Part shown: positions 43,772-53,779 of the stretch, in pieces | Position numbering within the stretch: the stretch's first letter is position 1 | Layout: each line of letters starts with the position of its first letter | NCBI GenBank assembly: GCA_023410535.1 | Contig: JAEYPR010000003.1 | Coordinates: forward strand, 1-64,000 | DNA length: 64,000 nucleotides | Reading direction: 5' to 3' | Source: Bacillota bacterium | GTDB lineage: Bacteria > Bacillota > UBA4882 > UBA8346 | The notes under the pieces: generated by a model | Told to the model about the DNA's origin: nothing | Databases searched by the model: none | The model's input: only the letters and a program-made list of their open reading frames with translations | Program-made: the position numbers and the translations under genes

Positions 43772-43940
43772 TTTTCTCCTCCTCGCAAAATAGTTATTGA
43801 TACCTGTTCTTTTCAAAATAACATGCCATCATTAAAATGTCAACTTTTTCAATTTGCGCTTTGAAACCACCGTTTTAAAAAACTGACGATATCTTTTAAA
43901 GAATAGTAATTTTCCACAAACATCGCCAGCACCGAAGCAC

Positions 43941-46900
43941 TTACCGTAGCGGTAATTTGTTGGTTTGTTGATCTTCAAGTTGAAAACGCTCGATCGTCTG
44001 CTGCAAGTGCTCCGCTTGGCTTGCCATCTCGTGGCTGGCGGCGGCGCTCTGTTCAGCGGTGGCGGTATTGGTCTGGACTACTTGGGCGAGCTGATTGATT
44101 CCTTGATTCACTTGGGCGATTCCGGTCGCCTGGTCATTGGAGGCAATGGCGATGTTCCCCACCAACTCGGTAGTCTTAGCGATAGCGGCTACGATCTGGT
44201 CGAGAGTGGCTGCAGTCGCATTCGCCATCTGCGTCCCGTGCTCCACCTTCTGGATCGAAGTCTCAATGATCGTGGCGGTTTCTTTCGCGGCCTTGGCGCT
44301 ACGGGCCGCCAAATTACGAACCTCTTCCGCGACCACCGCAAAACCTTTCCCGGATTGCCCGGCCCGAGCCGCCTCCACTGCGGCGTTTAAAGCCAAAATA
44401 TTAGTTTGGAAGGCAATTTCATCGATGACTTTAATGATTTTGGAGATATTCTGCGACGACTCGCGAATGGTCTGCATCGAATCGAGCAACCCCTGCATCT
44501 GATCATCCCCTTGGGCAGCCCGTTGTTTGGCGTCAGTTGCCAGCCCGTTGGCTTGAGCGGCATGCGTCGCATTTTGTCTGGTTTGCGCCGCGATCTCCGC
44601 CATCGAAACTGTGATCTCCTGAATCGTGCTGGCCTGTTCGGTCGTGACCTGAGATAAAACCTGGCTGGCGTTGGCTACCTGTCCCGCTCCCAGCGCCACT
44701 TGTTCGGCGCCCCGGTCGAACTCACTCAAGGTCGCGTTAAGTTGTTGAATCGTATGGTTTAAGGTTTGAGCCAACAACGCATAGTCGCCTTGAAAATCGC
44801 CTTGAATCGCCACCCTCAAATTGCCTTGGGCTATCTGTTCCAAGACCGCCATCGCTTCATTGATCGGTTGGGTGACTGCCTCTAAAGTATAATTTAAGCC
44901 ATTCACCATCCTTTGATATCCACCCGAAAACTGGTCGGCGTTGCCGCGAACCCTTAGATTGCCGTTGACCGCGGCCCGTGCGAGTCCGTCGACCTCGTCG
45001 ATTAGATTCTGAATTATCTGCATCATGGTAATCATTGCCGGGATCATCCGGTCCTCTTCCGAACGGGCTCCAATCTGTCGAAATTCCTCCAGCCGGCCGG
45101 TATTGCCGTGGGATACTTCCACCATTGCCCCTTGAATATGTAATAACTGCCCGCGTACACCATTGATCGACTCGGCTAAGCGGTGAAACATTCCCTGATA
45201 TTGCTCATCGGCCATCGCCAGCGTGAAATCATTCACCGCCATCTGTTGCAACACCAATTCGGCTTCGTTCAACGGGGTGCCGATGGCATCCAGGGTCTGA
45301 TTGAACCCTTCAATTACGCGGCGGTATTCACCCTGGTACTGCCGGAGGTCGCCCCGGGCATCCAACCGGCCGGCGACGGCGGCCTGAGATAATCGCAATG
45401 CCTCATCAACGAGCGCTTGAACATTCTCCATCATATTGATGAAAGCCGGCAATAACCGGTCGGATTCGCTACGCCGCCCGGCTTGCTTCAATTGCGCCAA
45501 GTTTTGAAAATCGCCGTTGGCGATATTCTCCACGACCTGCTGCAGATCAAGCATTTCCGAATTGACTTTATTGATTGCCCGAACAATCTCACCGTAAATT
45601 CCCGAGGATTGGCCCGTTACCACCGCACTGAAGTCATTGACAGCCATCTTTTGCAATGCCCCGTTAGCCTGCTGCAAAGCATCCAGGCCGTCAATACAGG
45701 CATTGATACTACTCTTAATTTCGTTAAAATCACCCTGGTATTCATTGCTAATCTTCGTTGGTATCTCGCCCCGCCCAATGGCGTCAATCGCTTGAGCGGC
45801 GACATGGAGCGGTGCTACCACGGCATCCAAGGTTTGATTGATCCCCGATAGCAGTTGCCGGTACGCGCCGGCAAACCGGTCGAGATCGCCTCTGGTTTGC
45901 AACCTGCCTTCTTGGGCGGCTGCCGTTAACTTATCCGTCTCCTCCGTTAATTCACGCAGTGTCTCCAATACCGTGGCCAAACTGCGGGTCAATAAATCAT
46001 TTTCCGAACGTGACGCTAGATCAACCTGAAAATCACCCTGGGCGATCCGTTCCGCCACGCGCGCCTGTTGGCGAATATTGTCAATCATCGCCTGGAACGC
46101 TTTGAACAGCGTTCCGATCTCATCGTTTTTACCGGTTTCGACCGTAACGTTGATATCTCCAACCGCTAATTTGTCAGTGATCGTCACCATCGCTGCGATC
46201 GGTTTGAAAATACTCCGATGTAACCGCCAGAAGATAAAGCCGATGATCACCAGCAATCCTAAAATCCCAATGAAACCAATGGCGATCAGCAGACCTTGGG
46301 TGATTTTGACCGCCTCGGCAATGGACTGTCCGGCAAAAACAACTCCGATGGCTTGACCGTCAAGCCCCAGCAACGGTTGGTATGAAGTTAAATAAGGCAA
46401 GCCGAGAATATCGGTTGGCCCAGTAAACTGCTTTTTCTGCTCCAGGACAATTTGGGCGACCTCCGGCTTGAGTTTGGTTCCGTTTAAACGTTCTCCATCT
46501 TTGATAATGGTCGTATTAACCCGTGTATCTCCCAAAAACAATGTAACATCGGTTCCAAATTGCCGCTTGACCGCATCGACGATCTCCGGTTTAATCAGGC
46601 GATAACTGACGACCACCGTTCCCAACACCGCGTCCGCTTGTTTAATTGGGACCGCCGCCCGAACTGCCAATTGTTCTTCGGGATCGGCCGCAAACGAACT
46701 GGCCGCTTTTCCACTAAGCGCCTGTTGCGTTTCAGGCCATTGCGAGATCAACGCTATAGCGTTTCCCGCGGTATCGTTATGGATTACCGGGTTTCCCTGA
46801 TTATCGGTGACAACAATCCGATCGACTCCGGTCGTTGCAACTGCCTGGTTTAAGATGGGTATCAATTGCTCCGGTGTATTCCGTAGCGCCGGGCTCCCCG

Positions 46901-47144
46901 CCGCCAACTCCACAGCGAGCAACTTCGCAGTCTGCAACGCCGCGCTTCGGTAATCCTCCACCTTTGTTTGCAAGCCGTTCATTCCCATAACGGCTTGTTG
47001 CGTGGCATTGCGATCGATAAAGTTACGAAACTGAAATAAGGCATTCCCCGTGGTGACAACCATTAAAACGGTAACCGCCAATCCAATCGTTAACAACATT
47101 CGAAATTTAATGCTCGCCATGAATTTACGTCGTTGTTTTCTCAT
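43941..47144 (-). CDS. very large methyl-accepting chemotaxis protein with repeated HAMP-like modules
   Basis: At 1067 aa this is about twice a typical chemoreceptor. ATG 47144 follows GGGGAAG. A membrane helix (residues 15-37) leads to an extracellular Cache-like sensor (about 38-280; VDRIVVTDNQGNPVIHNDT, LLGLDGQAIGVVFAGQ). A second helix (about 285-308) follows. A HAMP domain (about 308-365) is then succeeded by some 450 residues of repeated HAMP-like modules. These recur as AAxxGRLxxRGD ... GxYRxxxxGxNxTLDAV ... MAVNDF. The signalling domain has the hairpin tip IDEIAFQTNILALNAAVEAA. It should signal to CheA, though no che genes are nearby. A sigma-D-like promoter lies upstream. Confidence 0.93.
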   Translation of the reverse strand: MRKQRRKFMASIKFRMLLTIGLAVTVLMVVTTGNALFQFRNFIDRNATQQAVMGMNGLQTKVEDYRSAALQTAKLLAVELAAGSPALRNTPEQLIPILNQAVATTGVDRIVVTDNQGNPVIHNDTAGNAIALISQWPETQQALSGKAASSFAADPEEQLAVRAAVPIKQADAVLGTVVVSYRLIKPEIVDAVKRQFGTDVTLFLGDTRVNTTIIKDGERLNGTKLKPEVAQIVLEQKKQFTGPTDILGLPYLTSYQPLLGLDGQAIGVVFAGQSIAEAVKITQGLLIAIGFIGILGLLVIIGFIFWRLHRSIFKPIAAMVTITDKLAVGDINVTVETGKNDEIGTLFKAFQAMIDNIRQQARVAERIAQGDFQVDLASRSENDLLTRSLATVLETLRELTEETDKLTAAAQEGRLQTRGDLDRFAGAYRQLLSGINQTLDAVVAPLHVAAQAIDAIGRGEIPTKISNEYQGDFNEIKSSINACIDGLDALQQANGALQKMAVNDFSAVVTGQSSGIYGEIVRAINKVNSEMLDLQQVVENIANGDFQNLAQLKQAGRRSESDRLLPAFINMMENVQALVDEALRLSQAAVAGRLDARGDLRQYQGEYRRVIEGFNQTLDAIGTPLNEAELVLQQMAVNDFTLAMADEQYQGMFHRLAESINGVRGQLLHIQGAMVEVSHGNTGRLEEFRQIGARSEEDRMIPAMITMMQIIQNLIDEVDGLARAAVNGNLRVRGNADQFSGGYQRMVNGLNYTLEAVTQPINEAMAVLEQIAQGNLRVAIQGDFQGDYALLAQTLNHTIQQLNATLSEFDRGAEQVALGAGQVANASQVLSQVTTEQASTIQEITVSMAEIAAQTRQNATHAAQANGLATDAKQRAAQGDDQMQGLLDSMQTIRESSQNISKIIKVIDEIAFQTNILALNAAVEAARAGQSGKGFAVVAEEVRNLAARSAKAAKETATIIETSIQKVEHGTQMANATAATLDQIVAAIAKTTELVGNIAIASNDQATGIAQVNQGINQLAQVVQTNTATAEQSAAASHEMASQAEHLQQTIERFQLEDQQTNKLPLR

Positions 47145-47201
47145 CGTTCATCTTCCCCTTCCGTGAAACCTTATCCCCATCCGTTATTGTCTTTTGTTAT
47201 T

Positions 47202-47229
47202 ATATCGAACGTTTTGCAATCAATAATTA
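47202..47229 (-). promoter_or_regulatory. candidate sigma-D (FliA-type) promoter of the chemoreceptor
   Basis: On the minus strand TAAT (47229-47226) and TTCGATAT (47209-47202) are spaced by 16 nt, near the TAAA-N15-GCCGATAT pattern used for motility genes. An overlapping TATAAT could serve sigma-A instead. Confidence 0.4.
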
Positions 47230-47315
47230 GGATTTTACAAAAGTAAAAAATTTACAAAACTTCACGTTTTAAAAATTCACAGGTGGTGATTTGTCCGCCC
47301 TCCACGGCGATAATG

Positions 47316-47999
47316 TTACCGGTCATTCCGGCGGTCAATATAAAGTTCCCCCTTGGAATTTAACTCGGCGTAAACCACATCGTCCAAGCTTTCGATTTGT
47401 TGCTTTCGCAACTCCCGATAAAGCCAGTCCCAGGAAAGGTTATTTTGCCGCAAATTTTCTGCCATGACATCGCCGTCCTTGATCATTGCAGTCGATAATC
47501 CCTGATAACGGGTAGCGATTCCCAAGTCTTGCAGAGTTACCGGCAGATGCGGCGTTTTCTTTAAAACACTCAATTGCCCGTGGGGCTCCAACACCGCAAA
47601 CTCTACTTCACCAATGTCAAAGACGCCGCGTTCTCGCAGTTGCATCTGCAGATGGTCAAGGTGGTAACGGAGTTTAGACATATTTTTTTCTAAAATCTTT
47701 CCATTTTGGATGATCACCACCGGTTCGCCCTCGATCAACTTCCGGGCGGCTAAATTCTTAGTGGTTAACATCGCTGTCAAAAATGTAAAAATCACTAAAA
47801 TTACCGGACTCAGCAACACCCAGGCGCCTTTCACCCGCTCCACCACATACGCGCCGCTAATCGTTCCAATGGTAATCCCAATGATAAAATCCAAATAAGT
47901 CAGTTGTGATAATAGCTTTTTACCGATTACCCGGGTCAAAACTAACAGCAGGAGATAGAGCAATAGCGATTTCCAAATCGCCAACCAGATATGTTCCAT
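47316..47999 (-). CDS. DUF421 membrane protein, second copy
   Basis: This 227-aa protein has the same layout as the one at 19054: three helices (LAIWKSLLLYLLLLVLTRVI, LDFIIGITIGTISGAYVV, VLLSPVILVIFTFLTAML), then EGEPVVIIQNGKI, HLDHLQMQLRERGVFDIGEV, FAVLEPHGQLSVLKK and a C-terminal DDVVYAELNSKGELYIDRR. ATG 47999 has GGGGTGG upstream; TTG 48017 is an alternative. It is clearly divergent in sequence from the first copy, so the pair is an old paralogy and not a recent duplication. It stands alone, divergent from the DUF4153 gene. Confidence 0.88.
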   Translation of the reverse strand: MEHIWLAIWKSLLLYLLLLVLTRVIGKKLLSQLTYLDFIIGITIGTISGAYVVERVKGAWVLLSPVILVIFTFLTAMLTTKNLAARKLIEGEPVVIIQNGKILEKNMSKLRYHLDHLQMQLRERGVFDIGEVEFAVLEPHGQLSVLKKTPHLPVTLQDLGIATRYQGLSTAMIKDGDVMAENLRQNNLSWDWLYRELRKQQIESLDDVVYAELNSKGELYIDRRNDR

Positions 48000-48216
48000 T
48001 TCATTGCCACCCCGCAAACAATTTTCATTATCGCTATTCTCTCCCGAACATCCCTACTGTACTCAAGGATAACTGGGTTTTAGACGGTATATCCATTCGC
48101 GCAAAGTACCTTGGCAATCGATTACTCTCTCAGGTAAAAAAAGGAATTTATGGTTTTCAAAAGAATAATTATTTGTAGCCGACTCAAACCAATCGATCGC
48201 GGGGGTGTTGTTAACA

Positions 48217-49965
48217 ATGAGCAAGCTCGCCTTATTAAGCCGGAATATTTTGGCCAAACTCTTGATCAGCGCGCGCCGCTTTCCCCAACCGTTGTTTTGC
48301 GCGTTATTGATGGTAATGACTATGATCATCCAGATCCATAGCAATTACACCGAACAAACCTTCCGCGACACTCTGACCAAGGCCGGCATGACGTTCGCGT
48401 TAGGAATTCCCTTGGTATTAAGCGTGAACCTCTTTTTTGAGCGATTCGTCGCATCAAAATGGGTTAAATTGTTAACTTACGGCGTTGCCGCAGCCGGTTT
48501 GGCGCTTTACTATTTGATGCTACCCCCTAAAATCAATGCCAACACGACCTCCCGTTATCTCGCCGTTAATCTCGCCCTCTATTTACTGGCGATTTTCCTG
48601 CCTTATTTTTACCGGCGCGCCAACTTCGAACGTTATGTCGTCCGGCTTTTATCCGGTTTCGCCACCACCTATCTTTACTCGATCATTTTGTACATCGGTT
48701 TGGCGGCGATTCTATTCACCCTGGACAAACTCTTCGGATTGAATTGGCCCCGTTTATACATGGATATTTGGGCAATAGTTGTCGGGATTTTTGCCCCGGC
48801 CTATTTTTTGGCGGATGTACCCGAATATAACCGGGAGATTGGAGCGGATTATTATCCCAAGCTGTTACAAGTACTGTTGTTGTATATCGTCATGCCGTTG
48901 ATATTAGTGTATACGGTCATTTTATATGTGTATTTCGCGAAGATCCTTCTTTCCCGGACCTGGCCCGCCGGAATCGTCGCCAATTTAGTGGTCTGGTACG
49001 CTTTTATCAGTATTATTGTCATCTCCCTGACCCATCCGCTACGTAACAACAACGTTTGGTGTCAAAAATTCAGCACCGTGTTTCCGCGGTTTGTCCCCCC
49101 GCTTTTAGTAATGATGTTTCTGGCCATGGCGATTCGAATCCAAGCGTACGGAGTGACTGAAAACCGGTATTTCGTGATGGCCGGCGGAGTCTGGACCACG
49201 GCCAGCTTCATCTATTTTCTATTATCGCGGCGTTCCCGCAACATCCTCGTGCCCGTTTCGTTGGCTATCGTCGCAATCTTCACTGTGACCGGTCCTTGGA
49301 GCAGTTATGCCGTCGCAAAGTTTAGCCAAAATCAACGTTTGGCTTCAATCCTGACCAAATACGGCATGCTGGAAGGCCGGTTCATTGTCAAGCCCCGCCA
49401 AGAATTGCCCTTGACCACCAAACGCGAAATTGGTTCAATCCTTTGGTACTTTAAGGAGAACCACCGTTTAAAAGACGTTCATTTTTTACCGGCTAATTTT
49501 GAGATCAAAGATATGGATCGCGTTTTTGGCTTCAAATACGAAAGCGACCCCTCGGGTCGCTTTAGCAATCAATACTTTGATTATGCATTTCTTGAAAACC
49601 GAGTGCAGTCGATTGACGCCTATCAATACCTGCTGGACTTGACCGAACTCTACCATCGCGAATACCAAGACCTCCGCGTAAAACAAAATACCCTGACATT
49701 CAGTTACACCCGGGATCATCAGCTAACGCTGCAACGCCAGGGTAAAATCCTCTACTCTAAGGATGTAAATAAACTTGCGACGATGCTGATAAAGCGGGAA
49801 CACCCGAAGATCCGCGATGTCAAGAACCTAACCTATGAGGAGCAAACCGCACACGTAGCGGTCCGATATATCTTTAAAACCCTTCGTGGCAATGAAGACG
49901 TTGCCACCGGCGCGCCGCACTTTAACGATATTGACTTTTATCTTTTGGTTAAAGTAAAGCCCTGA
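48217..49965 (+). CDS. DUF4153 family membrane protein
   Basis: This 582-aa protein has about ten to twelve membrane helices over residues 25-375, for example LFCALLMVMTMIIQI, YLAVNLALYLLAIFLPYFY, YSIILYIGLAAILFTLDKLF and YIVMPLILVYTVILYVYFA. The pattern LLQVLLLYIVMPLILVYTV and ISLTHPLRNNN-type loops fit the DUF4153 family. A soluble C-terminal part (from about 390) follows, with FYLLVKVKP at the end. ATG 48217 is preceded by GCGGGGGTG at 11-12 nt. The family's function is not known. The gene faces the ABC exporter pair, with only 12 nt between stop codons and no obvious terminator there. Confidence 0.8.
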   Translation: MSKLALLSRNILAKLLISARRFPQPLFCALLMVMTMIIQIHSNYTEQTFRDTLTKAGMTFALGIPLVLSVNLFFERFVASKWVKLLTYGVAAAGLALYYLMLPPKINANTTSRYLAVNLALYLLAIFLPYFYRRANFERYVVRLLSGFATTYLYSIILYIGLAAILFTLDKLFGLNWPRLYMDIWAIVVGIFAPAYFLADVPEYNREIGADYYPKLLQVLLLYIVMPLILVYTVILYVYFAKILLSRTWPAGIVANLVVWYAFISIIVISLTHPLRNNNVWCQKFSTVFPRFVPPLLVMMFLAMAIRIQAYGVTENRYFVMAGGVWTTASFIYFLLSRRSRNILVPVSLAIVAIFTVTGPWSSYAVAKFSQNQRLASILTKYGMLEGRFIVKPRQELPLTTKREIGSILWYFKENHRLKDVHFLPANFEIKDMDRVFGFKYESDPSGRFSNQYFDYAFLENRVQSIDAYQYLLDLTELYHREYQDLRVKQNTLTFSYTRDHQLTLQRQGKILYSKDVNKLATMLIKREHPKIRDVKNLTYEEQTAHVAVRYIFKTLRGNEDVATGAPHFNDIDFYLLVKVKP

Positions 49966-49977
49966 AAGATTACGACG

Positions 49978-51882
49978 TTATTCGACTCCGATATTTTTGA
50001 ACTGACTGTTGTAAATGCCATGATAGGTGCCTTCCGCTTTCAACAGGTCAGCATGACTGCCGCGTTCGACAATCCGGCCGCCGTCGATCACCATAATCGT
50101 ATCGGCATCGCGGATTGTACTCAAACGGTGCGCAATAATGAAACTGGTCCGGCCGTTCAGCAACTGAAGCATTGCTTCTTGGATATGAAGTTCCGTCCGG
50201 GTATCGACATTGCTAGTGGCCTCATCCAAGATCAAAATCGCCGGATCGGCCAGGATCGCCCGGGCGATGGCCAACAACTGCCGTTGGCCCTGGCTTAAGT
50301 TCCCGCCGCTTTCTGTCAGGACCGTATCATATCGTTGCGGTAAGCGCTTAATAAAGCGATCGGCATTGGCCAACTCCGCCGCCCGCTCCATGGCGGCGTC
50401 AGTGGCGTCCAAGCGGCCATACTTAAGGTTCTCCCGGATGGTCCCGGTAAAAAGGTACGTATCCTGCAAAACGATTCCAAAACATCGGCGTAAGCTGTCC
50501 CTGGTATATTCCCGGATATCCCGACCGTCGATCAGGATCCTCCCCGCGCTCACATCGTAAAACCGGGCTAATAGATTAACAACGGTGGTCTTACCCGCTC
50601 CGGTCGGACCGACCAATGCAGTACTGCTTCCGGCAGTCGCTTTAAAATTGATATCTTTCAAGATCGGCTGATCGTTCCGGTATCCAAAGGAGACCGCTTC
50701 AAAAACCACCTCACCGCGGGGATCGGCCAGCTCCACCGCACCGGGCGCGTCCGCCGGTTCCTCCGCTTCGTCGAGGATCTCAAAGACCCGTTCCGCGCCG
50801 GCCACCGCAGTCTGAAGCGTATTGAAAATATTGGCTAGGTCGTTTAACGGCCGCGAAAACTGCCGGGAATAGCTCAAGAAGCTGGCGATCACGCCGATCG
50901 TAATCCAGCCCTTGACGGCTAACGCGCCGCCGACTCCGGCCACGGCTGTAAAGCCGATATTGTTAATGACATTCATCAACGGCATGATATAACCGGACCA
51001 GATCTGCGCCTTGACTCCCACCCCGCAGAGTCGATTGTTGACCGCGTCAAACTCCTCGATCACTTTGTCTTCATGATTAAAAGCCTTTACTACGGCGATT
51101 CCGGAGATGGTCTCCTCAATATGTCCATTCAGTTTACCCAAAACCGCCTGTTGTTCTTTGAAGAGAATCCGCGTCCGACCGGCAATTGTCTTCGTCAACA
51201 GAAAAACCAGGGGAATGGTGATCAAACTGGCCAATGTTAAAAGCGGGCTGAGCAACAGCATCATCACCAATGAACCGACAATCGTCAGCGCACTGGTCAT
51301 CAGCTGGGTGGTTGATTGCGAAATGGTACTACTGACGTTATCAATATCATTGGAAAGCCGGCTCATCAGGTCGCCGTGGGTTCGCACATCGAAGAAAGCG
51401 ACCGGCAGCTTTTGCAACTTGCCGAAGAGGGTTTCGCGGAGCTTTTTGACGATCCGCTGCGATACTCCGGCCATTAACCAACCTTGACTAAAGTTAAGCA
51501 ATGAATCAATTCCATAAGCGCTCAACAAGGTCAGAACCACCATTTCCAACAGCTTGAAATCGACCTTTCCCTGATGGGACAGAGCATCAATCGCCCGTCC
51601 GATCAAAAACGGTCCGGCCAACCCGATTCCGGTACTGAGCAATACCGCGCCGAAAATGATGGTAAAAAGCTTCCGTTCCGTCCCAAAATACTTCCAGAGC
51701 CGGGCCATGGTCTCCTGAAAATTTTTCGGTTTGGCAGCCGGCATCATCCAACGGGCGCCGCCACCACCGCCGCCCGGTCGTCCGAACCCGCCGATCCCGC
51801 CCGGGCCCGGCATATTCCTGCCCAAATTGAGCGGAGGAACCGATTGTTCTTGGTTATGGTTATCGTTATTTTCCTTAGCCAT
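49978..51882 (-). CDS. ABC exporter half-transporter, consensus-site subunit
   Basis: This 634-aa protein fuses a six-helix membrane domain (about residues 60-350) to an ATPase domain. A Gly/Pro-rich N-terminus (GGIGGFGRPGGGGGGARWMM) precedes the helices. The ATPase has Walker A LVGPTGAGKTT, signature NLSQGQRQ, Walker B ILILDEATSNVD with the catalytic Glu, and H-loop IIAHRLST. LSQGQ in place of LSGGQ is typical for one half of heterodimeric exporters. ATG 51882 follows the partner's stop by 2 nt and uses GGAGGGG. It forms a TM287/288- or BmrCD-like pair with 51885-53612. Substrate, drug or lipid, is unknown. Confidence 0.93.
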   Translation of the reverse strand: MAKENNDNHNQEQSVPPLNLGRNMPGPGGIGGFGRPGGGGGGARWMMPAAKPKNFQETMARLWKYFGTERKLFTIIFGAVLLSTGIGLAGPFLIGRAIDALSHQGKVDFKLLEMVVLTLLSAYGIDSLLNFSQGWLMAGVSQRIVKKLRETLFGKLQKLPVAFFDVRTHGDLMSRLSNDIDNVSSTISQSTTQLMTSALTIVGSLVMMLLLSPLLTLASLITIPLVFLLTKTIAGRTRILFKEQQAVLGKLNGHIEETISGIAVVKAFNHEDKVIEEFDAVNNRLCGVGVKAQIWSGYIMPLMNVINNIGFTAVAGVGGALAVKGWITIGVIASFLSYSRQFSRPLNDLANIFNTLQTAVAGAERVFEILDEAEEPADAPGAVELADPRGEVVFEAVSFGYRNDQPILKDINFKATAGSSTALVGPTGAGKTTVVNLLARFYDVSAGRILIDGRDIREYTRDSLRRCFGIVLQDTYLFTGTIRENLKYGRLDATDAAMERAAELANADRFIKRLPQRYDTVLTESGGNLSQGQRQLLAIARAILADPAILILDEATSNVDTRTELHIQEAMLQLLNGRTSFIIAHRLSTIRDADTIMVIDGGRIVERGSHADLLKAEGTYHGIYNSQFKNIGVE

Positions 51883-51884
51883 CC

Positions 51885-53612
51885 TCAGATCCCCTCCTTG
51901 CCAATCTGTGAGCGATAGATGTCCCGGTAAACCGGGCAATCTTGGATCAGTTCACGATGAGTTCCCAATCCGACCAATATGCCATTGTCCAACACTAAAA
52001 TCCGATCCGCCCCCATCGCGGAGACAATCCGTTGGGTAATTAAAAAGCAGGTCATACCCTGCGCATATTCTTTCATTGCGGCGCGGATCTTCGCTTCGGT
52101 GGCCATATCGACCGCACTGGTGCTGTCATCCAAGATTAAAACCGTCGGTTTCTTAATTAAAGCTCTGGCAATCGCCAATCGTTGCTTTTGACCGCCGGAC
52201 AAATTAACGCCCCCCTGGCCCAGGACAGTCTCATATCCTTCCGGAAAGTATTCGATAAATTCGTGCGCTTGCGCAATCTGCGCCGCCGCAATCAGCTCGG
52301 CTTCGGTGGCATCGGCCTTGCCCCAGCGTAAATTCTCACAGATCGTTCCCGTAAAAAGAATATTTTTTTGAGGCACAACCGCGATCACTTCCCGCAAGAC
52401 CTTGGGATCAATCTGTTTAACATCCATCCCGTCGATCAAAACCCGGCCACCGGTTGGATCGTAAAAACGGGGAATCAAATTGACCAAACTACTCTTGCCG
52501 GCGCCGGTCGACCCGATGATTCCAATGGTCTCACCGGGCTCACAAGTGAATGAAACCTCTTTTAAAACCGCTTCCCCACTATCAGCATGATACCGAAACG
52601 ATACTTGATCAAACTGAATCCGGCCTCGCACCGCAATGGATTGGATCGCGTCGCTACCAACCGGCATCGTGTTGACCACGGCGAGAACTTCGTTGATCCG
52701 TTCGGTCGAGGCCCGCGCCCGGACAAACATGGTGAACACCATGGAGATGGTCATCAACGCAAACAAGATCTGGGTCATATAATTAACAAACGCGATTACC
52801 TGACCCACATGGAGCTGACCATGACTTACCTGATATCCTCCAAACCATAAGACGGCCACAATCCCCAAATTGACCGACAGGGTAATCCCCGGTGAAAAGA
52901 CCGCCATAACCCGCATCGCCTTGGTGGTCACATCCGCCAGTTCTTGATTGGCCTGTCCAAATCGGTCCGTCTCGTAATCAAACCGGTTAAACGCTTTAAC
53001 CACCCGCACTCCGGCCAGGTACTCCCGGATGACGGTATTGACCCCATCGATCATCCGTTGCACTTTACGGAAAAACGGATAGCCAATCCGGATATTGAGC
53101 GTCAGCAAGATGGCAACCACCGGGACGACCAGTAATAATACTACCGCTAAACGGCGGTTAAGTAAAAATGCCATAACAATGCTGCCGATTCCAACCAAGG
53201 GAGCTTTGACAAAAATCCGCATCAACCCGTTGGCGAAGTTCTGCACCTGCGTCACATCATTGGTCAATCGGGTAACCAGTGAACCGGTTTCAAAACGATT
53301 AAGATTGTCAAAGGAAAAGGTCTGAATCTTTTTGAACAGATCGGAACGCAGCTCCGTGCCAAAATTTTGCGAAACCGTACTGGCGAGGATATTCCGTCCG
53401 ACCGCCGCCGCTGCTCCAAGCGCTGTTACCAGCAGCATCAGCCCACCGGTACTAAGCACAAAATGCATATTCCGCCCGGCCACGCCGACATCAATGATCC
53501 GCGACATAATAGTTGGTTGCAATAAGTCGCATGTGGCTTCCACTGCCAGACAACCCAAAGCAGCACAAAACAAACGTCCGTACTTGGTGACGTACTTCTT
53601 AAAAAAAACCAT
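51885..53612 (-). CDS. ABC exporter half-transporter, degenerate-site subunit
   Basis: This 575-aa partner has six membrane helices (residues 15-300) and an ATPase domain with Walker A IIGSTGAGKSS, canonical signature NLSGGQKQR and Walker B VLILDDSTSAVD. The catalytic Glu is replaced by Asp, and the H-loop reads LITQRI, with Gln in place of His. So its own site is non-catalytic. Together with the LSQGQ subunit it makes the usual asymmetric heterodimer with one active ATP site. ATG 53612 has GAGGAAG upstream. It is the first gene of the pair. Confidence 0.93.
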   Translation of the reverse strand: MVFFKKYVTKYGRLFCAALGCLAVEATCDLLQPTIMSRIIDVGVAGRNMHFVLSTGGLMLLVTALGAAAAVGRNILASTVSQNFGTELRSDLFKKIQTFSFDNLNRFETGSLVTRLTNDVTQVQNFANGLMRIFVKAPLVGIGSIVMAFLLNRRLAVVLLLVVPVVAILLTLNIRIGYPFFRKVQRMIDGVNTVIREYLAGVRVVKAFNRFDYETDRFGQANQELADVTTKAMRVMAVFSPGITLSVNLGIVAVLWFGGYQVSHGQLHVGQVIAFVNYMTQILFALMTISMVFTMFVRARASTERINEVLAVVNTMPVGSDAIQSIAVRGRIQFDQVSFRYHADSGEAVLKEVSFTCEPGETIGIIGSTGAGKSSLVNLIPRFYDPTGGRVLIDGMDVKQIDPKVLREVIAVVPQKNILFTGTICENLRWGKADATEAELIAAAQIAQAHEFIEYFPEGYETVLGQGGVNLSGGQKQRLAIARALIKKPTVLILDDSTSAVDMATEAKIRAAMKEYAQGMTCFLITQRIVSAMGADRILVLDNGILVGLGTHRELIQDCPVYRDIYRSQIGKEGI

Positions 53613-53779
53613 TTAGCTTCCTCTATTCATTCGTTGTATTAAAATGAAAGTTCAAGCTTTATTATACATGTTTTAACGATGAAGGAATCAATTATTTGTT
53701 TCATTATTGAAAGATTATTTTGCATTTATTTCAATATTGAAATATCTTTCGATAAAATTACTCCAGCCAACCGGCGGCG

